Positions 1 to 10,479 of a DNA stretch of 64,000 nt are shown piece after piece; the first letter of the stretch is position 1; the number at the start of each line of letters is the position of its first letter. Source of the stretch: Odontocerum albicorne (taxonomy: Eukaryota > Arthropoda > Insecta > Trichoptera > Odontoceridae); the NCBI GenBank assembly GCA_949825065.1, contig OX463864.1:10839787-10903786 (forward strand). The letters run 5' to 3'. Under the pieces are notes generated by a model, which was not told the DNA's origin, ran no database searches, and saw only the letters and a program-made list of their open reading frames with translations. Position numbers and translations under genes: made by a program.

Positions 1-39
1 TTTTGACGTTTGTTGAAAAGGATCTTTTGAATTAAACAT

Positions 40-100
40 ATGCTTGTCAGCCATGTGGACAAATTAAAGAGTGTGTCCGGGAGACAAATACTATTTTCAG
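40..100 (-). repeat. Fragment of tRNA-headed repeat S2
   Basis: A short stretch around GTCCGGGAGACAAATA matches, on the minus strand, the distal part of the S2 repeat seen better at 6380-6700, 6870-7110 and 48836-49130 (shared word TCTCCCGGCCACACTCTT). Only about 40 bases are alike, so this may be a remnant cut by the window edge. Confidence 0.3.
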
Positions 101-129
101 CGTCAATAATTAAGTTTATGGAATTAGAA

Positions 130-1190
130 CAACTGGAGTAGGAACGAACTTTTAGTATTCATAATTTTTTTTTAATATTAATTCTAAAGATATAACATAA
201 GTACTAATGTATTAAGAAGATATAAATTTGTTTAAAAATCAATTGTATTGAAAATAAAATATCCACGGGATATTTTTTAAAGTAAATATAATTTGCACAT
301 TTTAGAGAACACGTGTTCCTAGCAGCTGTTAATAAAATATATGTATTGAATACAATGATACATTGCATTTTCACTTGAAATATGTTAATTGGTTTCAGAA
401 AGAAGAATAAAACTAGTTCTAAACTAGTCTAAAACTAGTTCAGTAGATGTCTATTGAATCAGAAGTAGGAATATCGAATTGGTCGTCAATTCAAGGGTTA
501 GATTTGCTGAATTGATAAAGAGGGGGGTTCAATATATTAATCATAAAAAAGTAAGTTGAATTAAATTTTGTTCAAGTAAGGGTTAAATATAAAATAGGAA
601 CATTTGACATGTTTACTAACAGAATTAAAAATCGCACCTTCTGTAGTGGACTTTTATTACATTATATTTATTTTCAATAAACATTGTAAATCGATTATAC
701 GGCTTTTACGAACTTTTATAGATTTAACATTTGTACGTCGATGTCTTCCAACAAAACATTAAAAAACTCTTATAGATTTATTTGTCTGTTCTTTTATATT
801 TAAGTTGCTGACGGCAGCAACATCTAATCCAACTATGTTGGCAAATATATAATTTTATGTTGTCATCTATCTGAGTATTCGACTGGTTATAAGTATACCA
901 TATGTAGAACTGACTTGCCTAATGCTTTTCATTAGTCACTGTGCGGGCTGTCCCTTTTGAATAGGGCCTCTTATATTGACATTTCAAACTTTTCAGAAAA
1001 TGTTTTTAAAGAAAGTACTCTTGGTTTTCTTAGTTAAGGAGTAAGTAAGTTTGTTAGCTATTTTGGTTTAAAAATTACAAATATATCTTGTTTGTTATTT
1101 TTTATTTCTTGTAACTGTATATATTTCTCTTTATGTTTTGTTTGTAATTGGGTTCAATCTTTATACTTAAATTTTATAAAATAAATAAAT
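130..1190. other. AT-rich DNA, no gene seen
   Basis: I find no open frame with protein-like composition and no recognisable repeat end. There are homopolymer runs and a small ACTAGT-rich patch near 410-440. Confidence 0.5.
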
Positions 1191-1191
1191 A

Positions 1192-1395
1192 TTAAAAAAA
1201 AAAACCTGACAAATATTTCTTTTTACTGTCGCTTAACATTGAACCTTCCACTAGATAATTAAATTCTTCCCTTTTTACTCGTAATTCCGAGTAAAAAGTT
1301 GCAAATCGCGCTTGACCACTGGTCACATCGGAAAAAATACCAGTTAAACTTGTGAGGGTTGAAAAAATGGGGGAGACTCGCCATGAAATATTCAT
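1192..1395 (-). other. Unassigned small ORF
   Basis: A 67-codon frame with fairly protein-like composition (FSDVTSGQARFATF, VKREEFNYLVEGSM, DSKKKYLSGF) that runs into an A/T homopolymer at its 3' end. I recognise no family. It lies just upstream of, and opposite to, the coding-like stretch at 1443-1583. It could be a transposon remnant or chance. Confidence 0.15.
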
Positions 1396-1442
1396 GTCCC
1401 AATTTCAAAGAGGGTGCGTATCATCAACAGAGACGAGTTTAA

Positions 1443-1583
1443 CCTGTTTTTTTTTATTACCGGTTATTCGCTGCTTGGAAATATGTGGGCCATGAATTTG
1501 ACGCTTCCAAAGATAAAATGAATGAATTTCAACGTATTTTAAAAGAAAATATTGAAAAGATGTATCCAAAGTCGTGGGATTGA
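1443..1583 (+). other. Unassigned coding-like stretch, 46 codons with stop
   Basis: The frame from just after a TAA to a TGA gives a well-balanced peptide with YYRLFAAWKYVGHEFD and later NEFQRILKENIEKMYPKSWD before the stop. The composition (K, E, D, W, aromatic mix) is far more protein-like than most short frames here. There is no ATG at the start and no clear splice acceptor AG after the T-run at 1446-1455, so it is more likely a decayed C-terminus than a live exon. Family unknown. Confidence 0.2.
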
Positions 1584-1737
1584 GAAATTTCTCCAGTGCA
1601 TTTCAATTTCCTATCTTTTGTGGATTGATAAATGTAATTTTTATTAATTAATAACCAATCAGTGAATGGTCCTTTAAAAAAATAAATATTTCTAATTTAA
1701 ATACTCATTTTTATTGTACATAATGTTGGGTTAGGTA

Positions 1738-1930
1738 GATAAGAGAGATCACCAGACTTTCATATTGCAAATACACGTATTATGCCTTTTCTACATCCAT
1801 ACACTTACTAAGATTTCTTTGATTTATTTACATTTCCTTTTTTCAAAATTTTATTCACTTGATCCAACAATGCTTTTCTTCATCGTCCTCTTTCAAGCCT
1901 TTAACTCACATTTGTAGTGTACGAGTATAT
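1738..1930 (-). mobile_element. Family A LINE fragment (3' end of RT ORF)
   Basis: On the minus strand this shows the family A C-terminal region: GVxxWIK, a K-rich helix, and the CMDVEKA-like word just before the terminal codons (plus-strand marker TCTACATCCATACAC). It is frameshifted and has stops. It is one of more than 20 such fragments in the window. Confidence 0.6.
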
Positions 1931-2379
1931 TTGCTTTATTTATATTCTTTTAATGTATTTCTTTTTTTTTTGATAATGTGCACCCCCAGTATACAACACA
2001 ATTTAATTTAAACGATCCAACAAATCAACACCGATTAAAAAATATATATAGAAACTTACAAACTACGAGTATTTTGCACATATTCAGGTTAGGTTGAAAT
2101 GGGATCGAGATGAAATCTCTTAAACCGGGATGCTGTGTGATGGCAAGTAGATTAGAATACAACCAATAAGTATTCTTAGAATATGACTTTATAGAAGACT
2201 TCGATCTAGCGTCTATTAAATTCCGAATCCAATATATTATACATACATATCTAATCGTACAAAATATTTGAATAGAAAACAAAGCCACCAATTCCTCGAT
2301 ATATAGATGTACCAGCTATAAAAACACTTAAAACCACGTCCTGTTCTCCCCCATTCCACCCATTCATCCCAAAGGCTTT

Positions 2380-2660
2380 CTCCGCCCCCTGCTCAACCAC
2401 CGCCACCCACAACCACCCCATCGGGTGGATGGTGGGGTGAGGAGCGGGAGGGACCCGCGTTGCTTTCTACACGGCCGCCATCTTAGATGGCGTAATAAAA
2501 CAAATACACGCTCCCATTTTATATTATACAGTGCTGCGTTCTTCTTCTTCTTTCCTTCACCACTTCGCATACTTGCGGTGCTGTCTCTTTTCCGCAAAAC
2601 TAAAGGTACGTTTTCACAAGACGCTTCAAAAAAAAAAAATTTTTGATTTTGTTTTATTCC
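2380..2660. promoter_or_regulatory. GC-richer patch with YY1-like site; possible old promoter
   Basis: A local GC-rich island in AT-rich DNA. GCCGCCATCTT at about 2473-2483, followed by a self-complementary AGATGGC, matches the YY1/Pho-type core (AAGATGGCGGC). TATATTATACAG and a pyrimidine-rich stretch follow. Short ORFs exist on both strands (2425-2646 plus, 2364-2693 minus), but neither resembles a known protein. It could equally be the end of a mobile element. Confidence 0.2.
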
Positions 2661-2811
2661 TTTGTCGAAACAAAACTCCACTGAGACGTACAAAACCTTT
2701 CGTTTAACCCCTCGATTTATTTTTATTTATTTTAATAGAATTATAAGGTTACAATTAATACAATGATTCCACTATTCCTAGAGTTGTCACTAGGTAAAGT
2801 ATATTTTTTAT

Positions 2812-3262
2812 GATAGTCCATAACATAATTTTGGTGTCAACTTTAATGGGAGTAAAACCTCAACGTGGAAAAATACTGATATTAGCCGAATAAGCGCTGT
2901 AGAAATGCGTACACTGACAAGACGTGGGGTGACAATGTATGACAGAATACCGAATATAGCGATAAGGGTTAAATGTGAACGTAAAGCTGTTATGTTGAGT
3001 AAGATGAAGGACAGTACTATGAGATGTGTAAAAAATGAATAAAGAAAGACTGACAAAACAAGTAAGAGGAAGGCGTGTGAAGACCAAGGAAAGTGACTGC
3101 ATCAAGTTTATGACATATTGAAAGAAGCAATTGTAAGAAGTCAGAGAAATCGTAGGATTTGTATAAGAAGGCATATTGATGTAGGAGAGGTTTATATGTG
3201 TGTCGAGATAGAAAATTATGTTTTCTCTGCCTACCCAGACATGGCATTGGCGTGATGATGTG
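2812..3262 (+). mobile_element. Family A LINE fragment
   Basis: Reading across frameshifts on the plus strand gives the family order: IILVSTLMGVKPQRG, then ISAVEMRTLTRRGVTMYDRI, an RLTKQ word, QRNRRICIRRHIDV and SAYP near the end. This is the C-terminal tail of a non-LTR reverse-transcriptase ORF (region after the RT domain). There are several internal stops, so it is dead. Confidence 0.7.
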
Positions 3263-3407
3263 TACGTATGTACACATATGTTAAATTATGAGCAGTATAA
3301 AAATATTTTGAAAATATGTTATTCGAAAAAAGGTATTACTCAAAAAAAAAACTTTTTTTATTTAGAATATGTTTGACACCCCGACTTAGATTAAAAGCAT
3401 CTTATTG

Positions 3408-3830
3408 AAAAAAGTGGAAAAATACAATAATAGTAATTATCCTGATCTACATATCTAGAACGCTTGGAAGTTCCTCCAAAGTGGAGAAATACAATAATAG
3501 TAATTACCTAGATCAACATATCTAGACTGCTTGGACGTTCTTCCATAGTGGAGAAATACAATAATAGTAATTACCTAGATCTACATATCTAGAATGCTTG
3601 GAAATTCCTCGAAAGTGGTGAAATACAATAATAGTAATTACCCAGATCTACATATCTAAAATGCTTGGAAGTTCCTCCAAAGTGGAGAAATACAATAATA
3701 GTAATTACCCAGATCTACATATCTAGAATAATTGGAAGTTCGTCCAAAGTGGAGAAATACAATAATAGTAATTATGCAGATCTACATATCTAGAATAATT
3801 GGAAGTACCTCCAAAGTGGAAAAAATAAAA
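3408..3830 (+). repeat. 67-bp tandem array, about 6 copies
   Basis: The word AATACAATAATAGTAATTA recurs at 3421, 3488, 3555, 3622 and onward, a strict 67-bp period. Each unit contains the near-palindrome AGATCTACATATCTAGA. Units differ at a few bases. No unique spacers occur between units, so this is a minisatellite, not a CRISPR array. Confidence 0.95.
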
Positions 3831-3839
3831 AAAAACAGA

Positions 3840-4540
3840 TGTCACCCAGATAGTATACGAGTATTATAGCCGATATAGATGAAATAGTTGCTATTTGTTA
3901 AAAGAGATGTCACAAACCTTTTTTTTATTAGTTTTGTAAATAAAATAAGACACGCTCTGTAATAATTTATAAAATTTAAATGATTTCTCTTTATTAGCGT
4001 TCTGATGTAATATTTAATAAATAATGGTTTCAAGGGAAGACTTTATAGTTTTAAGAATCAGTTGAAAGTTGATGTATTGGAACTATATTGTTGTCTTTAA
4101 CGTTTTTTGTAATGTGATTATAGTGGTTGTTTATCTTTGCGACTACTCCATACTCGTATATGTTTCTTTATATTTTTGTTTTGTGAAATCTACCTGCCAT
4201 AGGACTGATATATGCCTAGTAAGGCAGGGGAGTACAAAATATTCCCAGCATTCCTTTGTATGTTATATGTCATTGTAAAAGTTAAAAAGTATATTTTTTA
4301 ATGCAGTGTTCTATTTAAAAAAAGTATTTATAAAGATGTCATTTTAAGAGATGTATGTTGTTAACTCCGTGAATATTTTATATACAAGCACAGTTTTATA
4401 ACTAAGCAGTTTAATAACATAACAGTTTTATGAAAACATAGTTTTATAACAGTTCAGAAACGTTATGAAAAACTCTTAAACCGTACATTGCATGGGTTAT
4501 TTGTTTAGTTTATATATAAGTGATAAAACGCGAAATTAAT
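3840..4540. other. AT-rich DNA, nothing recognised
   Basis: No gene or repeat end recognised. A loose AGTTTTATAA word recurs at 4390-4455. Confidence 0.4.
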
Positions 4541-4750
4541 ACTGAGTATGTGTGGCCGCACCATAATATCCAGCAAAAAACCTCCCGTGACCCCCACAAA
4601 CCCTCCGTAGCTACGCCACTGGAGGAAAAAGCCCGGTCCCCTTCCCGTCGCTATCCCGGCAAGAAACCCACGCCCCTCCTTCTGAGGAGAGCAAAACATT
4701 ATATAAGAGAAATCTCGACCGTAAACTGCAAGAATTAAGGCCAAAACTCC
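4540..4750 (-). mobile_element. Possible hAT-type transposon end remnant
   Basis: On the minus strand the segment starts CAGTGGCGTAGCTACGG at 4622, a form typical of hAT-like terminal inverted repeats (CAGNGGCG). The GC-rich block at 4561-4690 stands out from its surroundings. No matching second end and no target duplication were found. Confidence 0.3.
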
Positions 4751-4863
4751 CCACCGAATGGTATTAAGAAATTTTGTGGTACGGACTTACCCATTTAAAT
4801 TTTCCGAGTTCATTATCATGGTACCAAATAACTTAAATCTATCTATGATATTAAACTTCATGT

Positions 4864-5131
4864 ACGGAACGGATTTATTCATTTATTTATATAACACTTT
4901 CATGCCTGAAAGAAACCGGATAAATGCTATAGAAATGCGTGGACTTAACTTGTGAAGTCGTCGTTGCTGGGCCTCGCAGTCGAGGATCTCTTCACGCACG
5001 GAACGGATTTATTCATTTATTTATTTAAAACTTTCATGACTGGAAGAAACCGGATAAATGCTATAGAAATGCGTGAACTTAACTTGAAAAGTCGTCGTTG
5101 CTGGATCTCGCGGTTGAGGATCTCTTCGCCA
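4864..5131 (+). repeat. 134-bp direct duplication of a chimeric repeat
   Basis: ACGGAACGGATTTATTCATT begins at 4864 and again at 4998. Each unit joins a family B-like tail (TTTATTTATTTA), a family A fragment (codons reading RNRINAIEMRxL) and a GTCGTCGTTGCTGG segment that also heads the foldback element that follows. The duplication therefore happened after these elements were fused. Confidence 0.8.
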
Positions 5132-5450
5132 TTCCAACGTCAATTCACTTCACAGGAAGTGAAACTGTGTCGTGAAGTTAGTTTCTTTTTAAAGAATAAG
5201 CCATTGGACACTAATACTCATCAGCCATATCGTTGTACTGAATCTGATGGCACAATTTAGAGAAACACTACATGTTGGTGAGTTCCGATTGTCTCATTTC
5301 AGTGTGCCATCGGACCCAGAACAGCGGTGTGGCTAGTAAGTTTGCTGATGTACAACGGCTTACAAACCTTAAAAAAAATACAGGACACAGCTTTGTTTTC
5401 CAACTGAATTGACGTTGAGAGGATCCTTGACTATGAGGCCCAGCGCCAAC
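5091..5450. mobile_element. Foldback element FB2
   Basis: The left arm from GTCGTCGTTGCTGG through ACGTCAATTCA is answered in reverse complement by TGAATTGACGTTGAGAGG through CCCAGCGCCAAC at 5403-5450. The inner arms also pair (CATCAGATTCAGTACAACG against CAGAACAGCGGTGTGG), imperfectly. A second copy of the left arm is at 9958-10140. No coding capacity. Confidence 0.65.
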
Positions 5451-5454
5451 AAAA

Positions 5455-5800
5455 AAACTTAAGTACTCACAAAGAAGCTTTCAAAATTAGTCTTATGGTT
5501 TGAACAATTCTAGAAGGAAGACTTTTTAAACTGGTATATAAAGAAAGATATTGTAATATTAGCAACCATCAAAATGAAGAATTTAAAGTACTTTGGGCAT
5601 GCTTTTCATATTTTACTAATTAAATGTGTTTGTATATACTCGTACAATAATAATGATGTAGAACTATACCATCCCAAGAGTTAAAACATCTTTTGCCCAA
5701 AGGCAATATGCCTATTTAGCTCCCATGACATACTATACAATGGGGTGCCGAATTCAATAAAGGCAAAGGGAGGAAAACAATTTAGGCAGTCGATCGGAGC
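5455..5800. other. No gene recognised
   Basis: AT-rich spacer between the foldback element and the next repeat. I see no supported feature. Confidence 0.4.
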
Positions 5801-5864
5801 GTGGTTGTTATTGCGACAGGAGTTTGAGTACTTGGGCTTGCGAGAGGAATGACTTGTGGAAAAG

Positions 5865-6255
5865 GTTTATGTGAGTTCTTGAGTGTGGTGTTTTTTGTTG
5901 TTTTGTATTTATATTTTTTATATATATATTTTTATGATTATGTGCGGTATATTGTGGGATAAATGTTTTGGTATATCTGGAGTGATGAAGTGTGAGGAGT
6001 TTGATTTCCCGTGATGTATACATATGTAATTGAGTGTCACCGTTTGTCAGGTTGATGAAAATGTGCAACGGGGTTTTAGTATCGATTTAGCCTAGTTTAC
6101 TGGGGACACGAAAAATGAAAGGCAACAAACCCAGATCCATTAAAATTGTGTGTCCACATTAAATTACCTTCGGTTTTTTAACAAATTACCTGTTGTTTAT
6201 TCGCAAACTATATACGAGTATATTTCTTGTCATGTGTAAAATAAATAAAATACCT
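5865..6255 (+). mobile_element. Repeat D (retroelement 3' end)
   Basis: It shares its whole layout with 8088-8626: GTGCGGTATATTGTGGGAT, a GGTTGATGA..CGTGCAACGGGG segment, then AGTTTACTGGGGACACGA, CCCAGATCCATTAAAAT and the end TTTCTTGTCATGTGTAA followed by AATAAATAAA. The A-rich simple tail suggests a non-LTR element or SINE. Shorter copies lie at 29065-29250 (minus) and 38685-38860. Confidence 0.7.
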
Positions 6256-6379
6256 GGATTGGTTCGGTTTCGATTAGTGCGATTTCAATAAGTGCGGAGC
6301 GTTTCAAGTACCTACGCATTAACTGCACAAATCGAAATATCGCTGTAATACACTTGAATCTAAACCAGCTTATAGAGAA

Positions 6380-6700
6380 GCGGGAATGACTTCCGTGGCA
6401 TTGTTAGTAAGATGCTTGACTTTCACTAAAGGTTTCGGGTTCGTTGTTCCGATGGAACACAAAAAGAGTACAGGTCTGGTAAAAAAGAGTTCAACTGGTA
6501 TCAATGCTTGCACATGCTAGACGTTTGCGAGTGTTGTTACCTCTTTACGTGCGGGATACTATTCGAAACACGTGCTATGGCGAACTGCGAGTTCCGTACG
6601 TATCCGAGTAATACTAAACTAGAAGGTTTGATTAATGGGGCACAATGTTGTCACCCAGCCACGCTCTTCCAAATTTTCGACGACTTATGAAAATATTTTG
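6380..6700 (+). mobile_element. SINE-like repeat S2 with tRNA-like head
   Basis: The head ACTTCCGTGGCATTGTTAGT..AAGATGCTTGACTTTCA..GGGTTCGTTGTTCC has A-box-like and B-box-like words spaced as in a tRNA gene. The body runs to CACCCAGCCACGCTCTTCC. It is shared with 48836-49130, including GGTTTGATTAATGG. A 60-codon frame inside it is a by-product. Confidence 0.55.
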
Positions 6701-6869
6701 ACAGGTAATCGTACGATTGAATGAATTAATATTAATGAGGTTTATTATCATTCAAATATTTCAAATAAAATAAAAAAATTCTCATGCACCGAATATTTTT
6801 TTACATTCTGTGTATACTCGTACATATACTTCTTTTTTATACAGTGCCCTTTAATAAGTGCTTATTGTC

Positions 6870-7110
6870 AATTTGAACATATTTAAGAGCATGGCCGGGA
6901 GACAATGTTACCTGGTAACCGAGCCTCTGGGTTTAGAATTAATGAATTATGAGTGTGACTCGCGGGTTGTCATTGCACGTGTTGGTAACATTACCACACG
7001 GGACGAGGCAACAAAACTGGCACACATACTTGGCGGGTGACAGGGTTGTTTCCAAACGAACTCTCTTACAGTGGAAGTGGAGTGGAAGTCATACGTCTTA
7101 CCTACTAGGT
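6870..7110 (-). mobile_element. SINE-like repeat S2, inverted partial copy
   Basis: On the minus strand it carries TTAATTCTAAACCCAGAGGCT..TTGTCTCCCGGCCATGCTCTT, matching the distal part of S2 at 49060-49110. It has no recognisable tRNA-like head. Short ORFs at 6858-7040 and 6949-7179 are incidental. Confidence 0.45.
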
Positions 7111-7199
7111 TCGTCGGTCGTCAACGTCAAAAGAGGTTTTACCATTTCTATGTGTATATATAAAAGCTTTACAATATAATTTATTTCACTTAATAAAAC

Positions 7200-7480
7200 A
7201 TTTTAGATTAATCTCAAACGCTCAAACTAAAACTACGAAACAACTATGAACTACAAGTATTTTTCAGCATCGATTGCGATTTCACCCTCTTCCTTTCTAA
7301 CTCACCCTTTGCCACCCCATTCTACCCCAACTAGTACCTTTTTCGCTTAATATCAATTATTCCTTTTCCTACCTTCGTTTTCAACCCTTATTTTCGTCCG
7401 TTTTCTCTACCCTTGTTAAGAAAGAGCCTTCACATTATATCTGATAGGCAGCGGGAGTTTTGAGAAAATTTATTTTGGGC
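7200..7480. other. Pyrimidine-rich patch, no gene
   Basis: The plus strand is C/T-rich at 7280-7420 (CACCCTTTGCCACCCCATTC). Similar strand-asymmetric patches recur at 11460-11640, 18900-19000, 31330-31600, 39090-39150, 42740-42840 and 53530-53650. No coding signal. Confidence 0.4.
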
Positions 7481-7488
7481 AACGTAAA

Positions 7489-7715
7489 ATATTTTCCTTG
7501 TCCTATTTGAATGTTCGCTTGTTTCATGAACATATTTTCCTTGTCCTATTTGAATGTTCGCTTGTTTCATGAACATATTTTCCTTGTCCTATTTGAATGT
7601 TCGCTTGTTTCATGAACATATTTTCCTTGTCCTATTTGAATGTTCGCTTGTTTCATGAACATATTTTCCTTGTCCTATTTGAATGTTCGCTTGTTTCATG
7701 AACATATTTTCCAGA
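7489..7715 (+). repeat. 43-bp tandem array, 5 near-identical copies
   Basis: ATTTTCCTTGTCCTATTTG starts at 7491, 7534, 7577, 7620 and 7663, then breaks at 7706. The copies read as identical, so the array is young or recently homogenised, in contrast to the decayed elements beside it. Confidence 0.97.
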
Positions 7716-7929
7716 CTTCGAATTCAGATGATGCAGTTTCATTTATTTATTTAACACTTCCATAAAAAAACATCTCTGGTCGATTTATTGCGTTAAAGCA
7801 ATTTAATAAAAAAAAATCGCATTTTATATAGCGCTGTTTAGACAGTCAACTCTTCAAAAGCAACAACTCTTTCAATCAACCAGATTGGAAACAGAGCCAA
7901 GGGGGTACTATAACATATATACTTGAACC

Positions 7930-8975
7930 AAAAACTACACAGCACTATTTTGGTTCCAACTGTGATGCATGGGAGAGAAACGTGAACATCGAAAAAACTA
8001 ATAGGAAACAAATACATGCTATAGAAATGCGTGCACTGAGAAGAATACATAGGGTGACGAATGTATTAAGTGAATACGGAATTGTATGAGTGAGCTCTTG
8101 AGTGTGGGTTTCTTCTTGTTGTTTTGATTTTTGTTGTTTTGTATTTGTGTTTCTGTATATTTTTGTGTTAATTTTTATTCTTATGATTGTGTGTGGTATA
8201 TTATAGGATGAACATTTTTGGTTTTATTTTTGTTTCATTTTGGGTTCATTTTTGGTTTTACTTTTGTTTTTATTCTTATGATTGTGTGCGGTATATTGTG
8301 GGATGAGTTTGATCTTCCTGGAGAGATAACGTGTGAAGAGTTTGAATCCGGATAATGTTTCCAGTTGTAATTGAGTGACTGTTGGTCAGGTTGATGAGAA
8401 CGTGCAACGGGGTTTTGTTTTTGTGTAATCTAAAATCGGAAAGAAGTATCGATTTATTTTTCCATACTAAATATCCTCAGTGAGATACAGGCAAAAGCAT
8501 AGTTTACTGGGAATACGACAAAGTCAGATCCATTAAAATAATGTATGTCTAAATTAAATTACCTGTTGTTTTTTCGCAAATAATGTATATTTCTTGTCAT
8601 GTGTTATAATAAATAATAAAAATTATAAGGGATGAATGTGAACTTTAAACTGATAACTGAATAAGATGAAAATGAGCATTTTGAGATGGTTTGTACATGT
8701 GGAAATAATTAATAAAGAAAGACTAACAAAATAAATATATAGTGCAAATGTGAATGCAAGGCGATCTGTGAGAGGCGGGCCAAGAAAATGGTGGGGTTGG
8801 ATCAAGTGAATTATATTTTGAAAGCTGGAAACGCTAAAAGTTAGAGAAATCGTAGACGTTGTACGAGAAAATTTGTGAATGTTGAAAAGACCAAGGATGT
8901 GCATCAAGATAGGGATGCCTAGCGCTCTATCCTTTCTGCTTACCCCGACAGGGATATGGCGTAAAGGATGTATGT
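7930..8975 (+). mobile_element. Family A LINE fragment split by repeat D
   Basis: The first part (7930-8087) encodes AVEMRALRRIHRVTNVLSEYGI across the expected junction. The second part (8627-8975) resumes with the following family sequence (RDECEL, LRWFVHVEIINKERLTK, RGGPRKWWGWIK, RCVNVEKTKDVHQDRDA, SAYPDRDMA). Everything between is repeat D, a clear nested insertion. Confidence 0.75.
8088..8626 (+). mobile_element. Repeat D inserted inside a family A LINE
   Basis: Both flanks are contiguous family A sequence, so the inserted unit is delimited to about 540 bp. It has the D body (GTGCGGTATATTGTGGGATG, AACGTGCAACGGGGTTTTG) and the D 3' end (CTTGTCATGTGTTATAATAA, A-rich tail). There is a 5' TTTTGTTTT-rich expansion at 8120-8275. 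No ORF of note. Confidence 0.7.
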
Positions 8976-9000
8976 TAAGTCAGATTTTTTTTCGTGATTG

Positions 9001-9120
9001 TGTGCTTTCTAGATGGTGAGGTGAAAACCTTGAAACCGGTAGGGCCATGCCGTTATATAAAGTGGAATAAACAGTGTTTGATAAAACAAATTACAATATC
9101 TTAAAGCCTTAACTATAATT
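9001..9120 (+). mobile_element. Foldback/Penelope-like repeat, copy P1 (one arm)
   Basis: It contains GAGGTGAAAACCTTGAAACC then AGTGGAATAAACAGTGTTTG and ACAAATTACAATATC, the right-arm sequence of the dispersed foldback element. The hammerhead-like core is mutated here (CTAGATGG for CTGANGA). It runs directly into the minisatellite at 9128, as copy P3 does at 17.9 kb. Confidence 0.7.
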
Positions 9121-9127
9121 AATATCT

Positions 9128-9400
9128 CACTGTCCATTGTTTTTTTTGGTAAGGCATTTCATCTTGGTGAGCTGTCTATAGTAACCAGTTGTTTCATTGT
9201 AGTCAAAGCATTTCAAGACCCTTTCCTTGGTAAGGCATTTCATCTTAGTGAGCTGTCTATAGTAACGTGTTTTATCATCGTGGTCAAACCGTTTCATCTT
9301 TGTGAGCTGTATATAGTTATGTGTTCTATGGTATATGGTATACATAGAACATGTTCTATGGTATATATCATCATGGTCAAACCATTTCAAGACCCTTTTC
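9128..9400 (+). repeat. Minisatellite of about 54-56 bp
   Basis: Diverged units contain TTTCATCTTGGTGAGCTGTC, TATAGTAACGTGTTCTATCA and CGTGGTCAAACCA. The same minisatellite follows foldback copy P3 at 17930-18110, so it probably belongs to a longer form of that element. Confidence 0.8.
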
Positions 9401-9639
9401 TTAAATTTATTTAATATTATTCAACTCTCACAAAAACGTACCAACCTAACATATATCAATCGTTTTATAAAAAAACAGCCCCTCTTTCTTTTCTACGCGA
9501 TGCCCCATTATCGCAGATCTTGATTAATATTTAATTACTCGACAGGATAAAGCATTAGAATTTCTACGCTTTTCTAGACTTTCCTTTGACTTGTCTTACG
9601 AACGAAACCGTTCATTATACTCGTCTTCTTCTTCACAAA

Positions 9640-9850
9640 AGAGTTAGAATAATGCAGAGGGGGTGGAATACAGCTCGGATCGGTTCGCGAGCCGTGCCCT
9701 AGGTAATTATACGTTGCACACATGCGCAATGGGAGTGGCGTGTATAAAAGGGAAATATTTTCCGAAATGGCGGTAAGGGGGTGCGCCATCTTATCTTCAC
9801 ACATAAAACTACATAGATGAAAACTAACAATACACATACCACGGCAACAT
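9640..9850. promoter_or_regulatory. Promoter-like patch with TATA box
   Basis: GTGTATAAAAGGG at about 9740-9752 is a good TATA box. Upstream is CACATGCGCAATGGG (NRF1-like) and downstream are AAATGGCGG and GCGCCATCTTATC (YY1-like). The block is GC-richer than its surroundings. No reading frame follows in a sensible position, so it may be an orphan or a transposon promoter. Confidence 0.25.
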
Positions 9851-9957
9851 TGTACTACGTTCGTTGCGTCAGTGCGAAACGTAACTTTTAATTTTTAATT
9901 TTTAATCATCATCATTAATCGATAATTTAAGAGCTCTGGGCGGAGACGCATCTCACT

Positions 9958-10140
9958 GTCGTTGTCGTTGCTGGGCCACGTAGTCGAGAATCCTCTCGTC
10001 ATTCGGACGTCAATTCAATTAGAAAGCGGAGCTATGCCGTGGAGTTTTAGTTTTCTTAAATGAATGAGCCGTTGCACACCAGCAAACTCATCGACCACAT
10101 CGCTGTACTGGATCCGATGCACACACTGAAGTGATCGGAG
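9958..10140 (+). mobile_element. Foldback element FB2, left arm only
   Basis: It matches the left arm at 5091-5250 (GTCGTTGCTGGGCC, GTCGAGAATCCTCTCG, GACGTCAATTCA, then the words around CATCGCTGTACTGGATC). It stops at the (AT)n tract, and the right arm is missing or lies beyond the tract. Confidence 0.65.
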
Positions 10141-10146
10141 TACACC

Positions 10147-10450
<304 letters not shown>

Positions 10451-10479
10451 ATTTTCCTCTTTTTGGAAGTATATATATG

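Noticed and set aside
3408..3830. Possible CRISPR array (67-bp repeats), also 7489-7715
   Set aside because: There are no unique spacers between constant repeats and no cas genes; the DNA is eukaryotic minisatellite.
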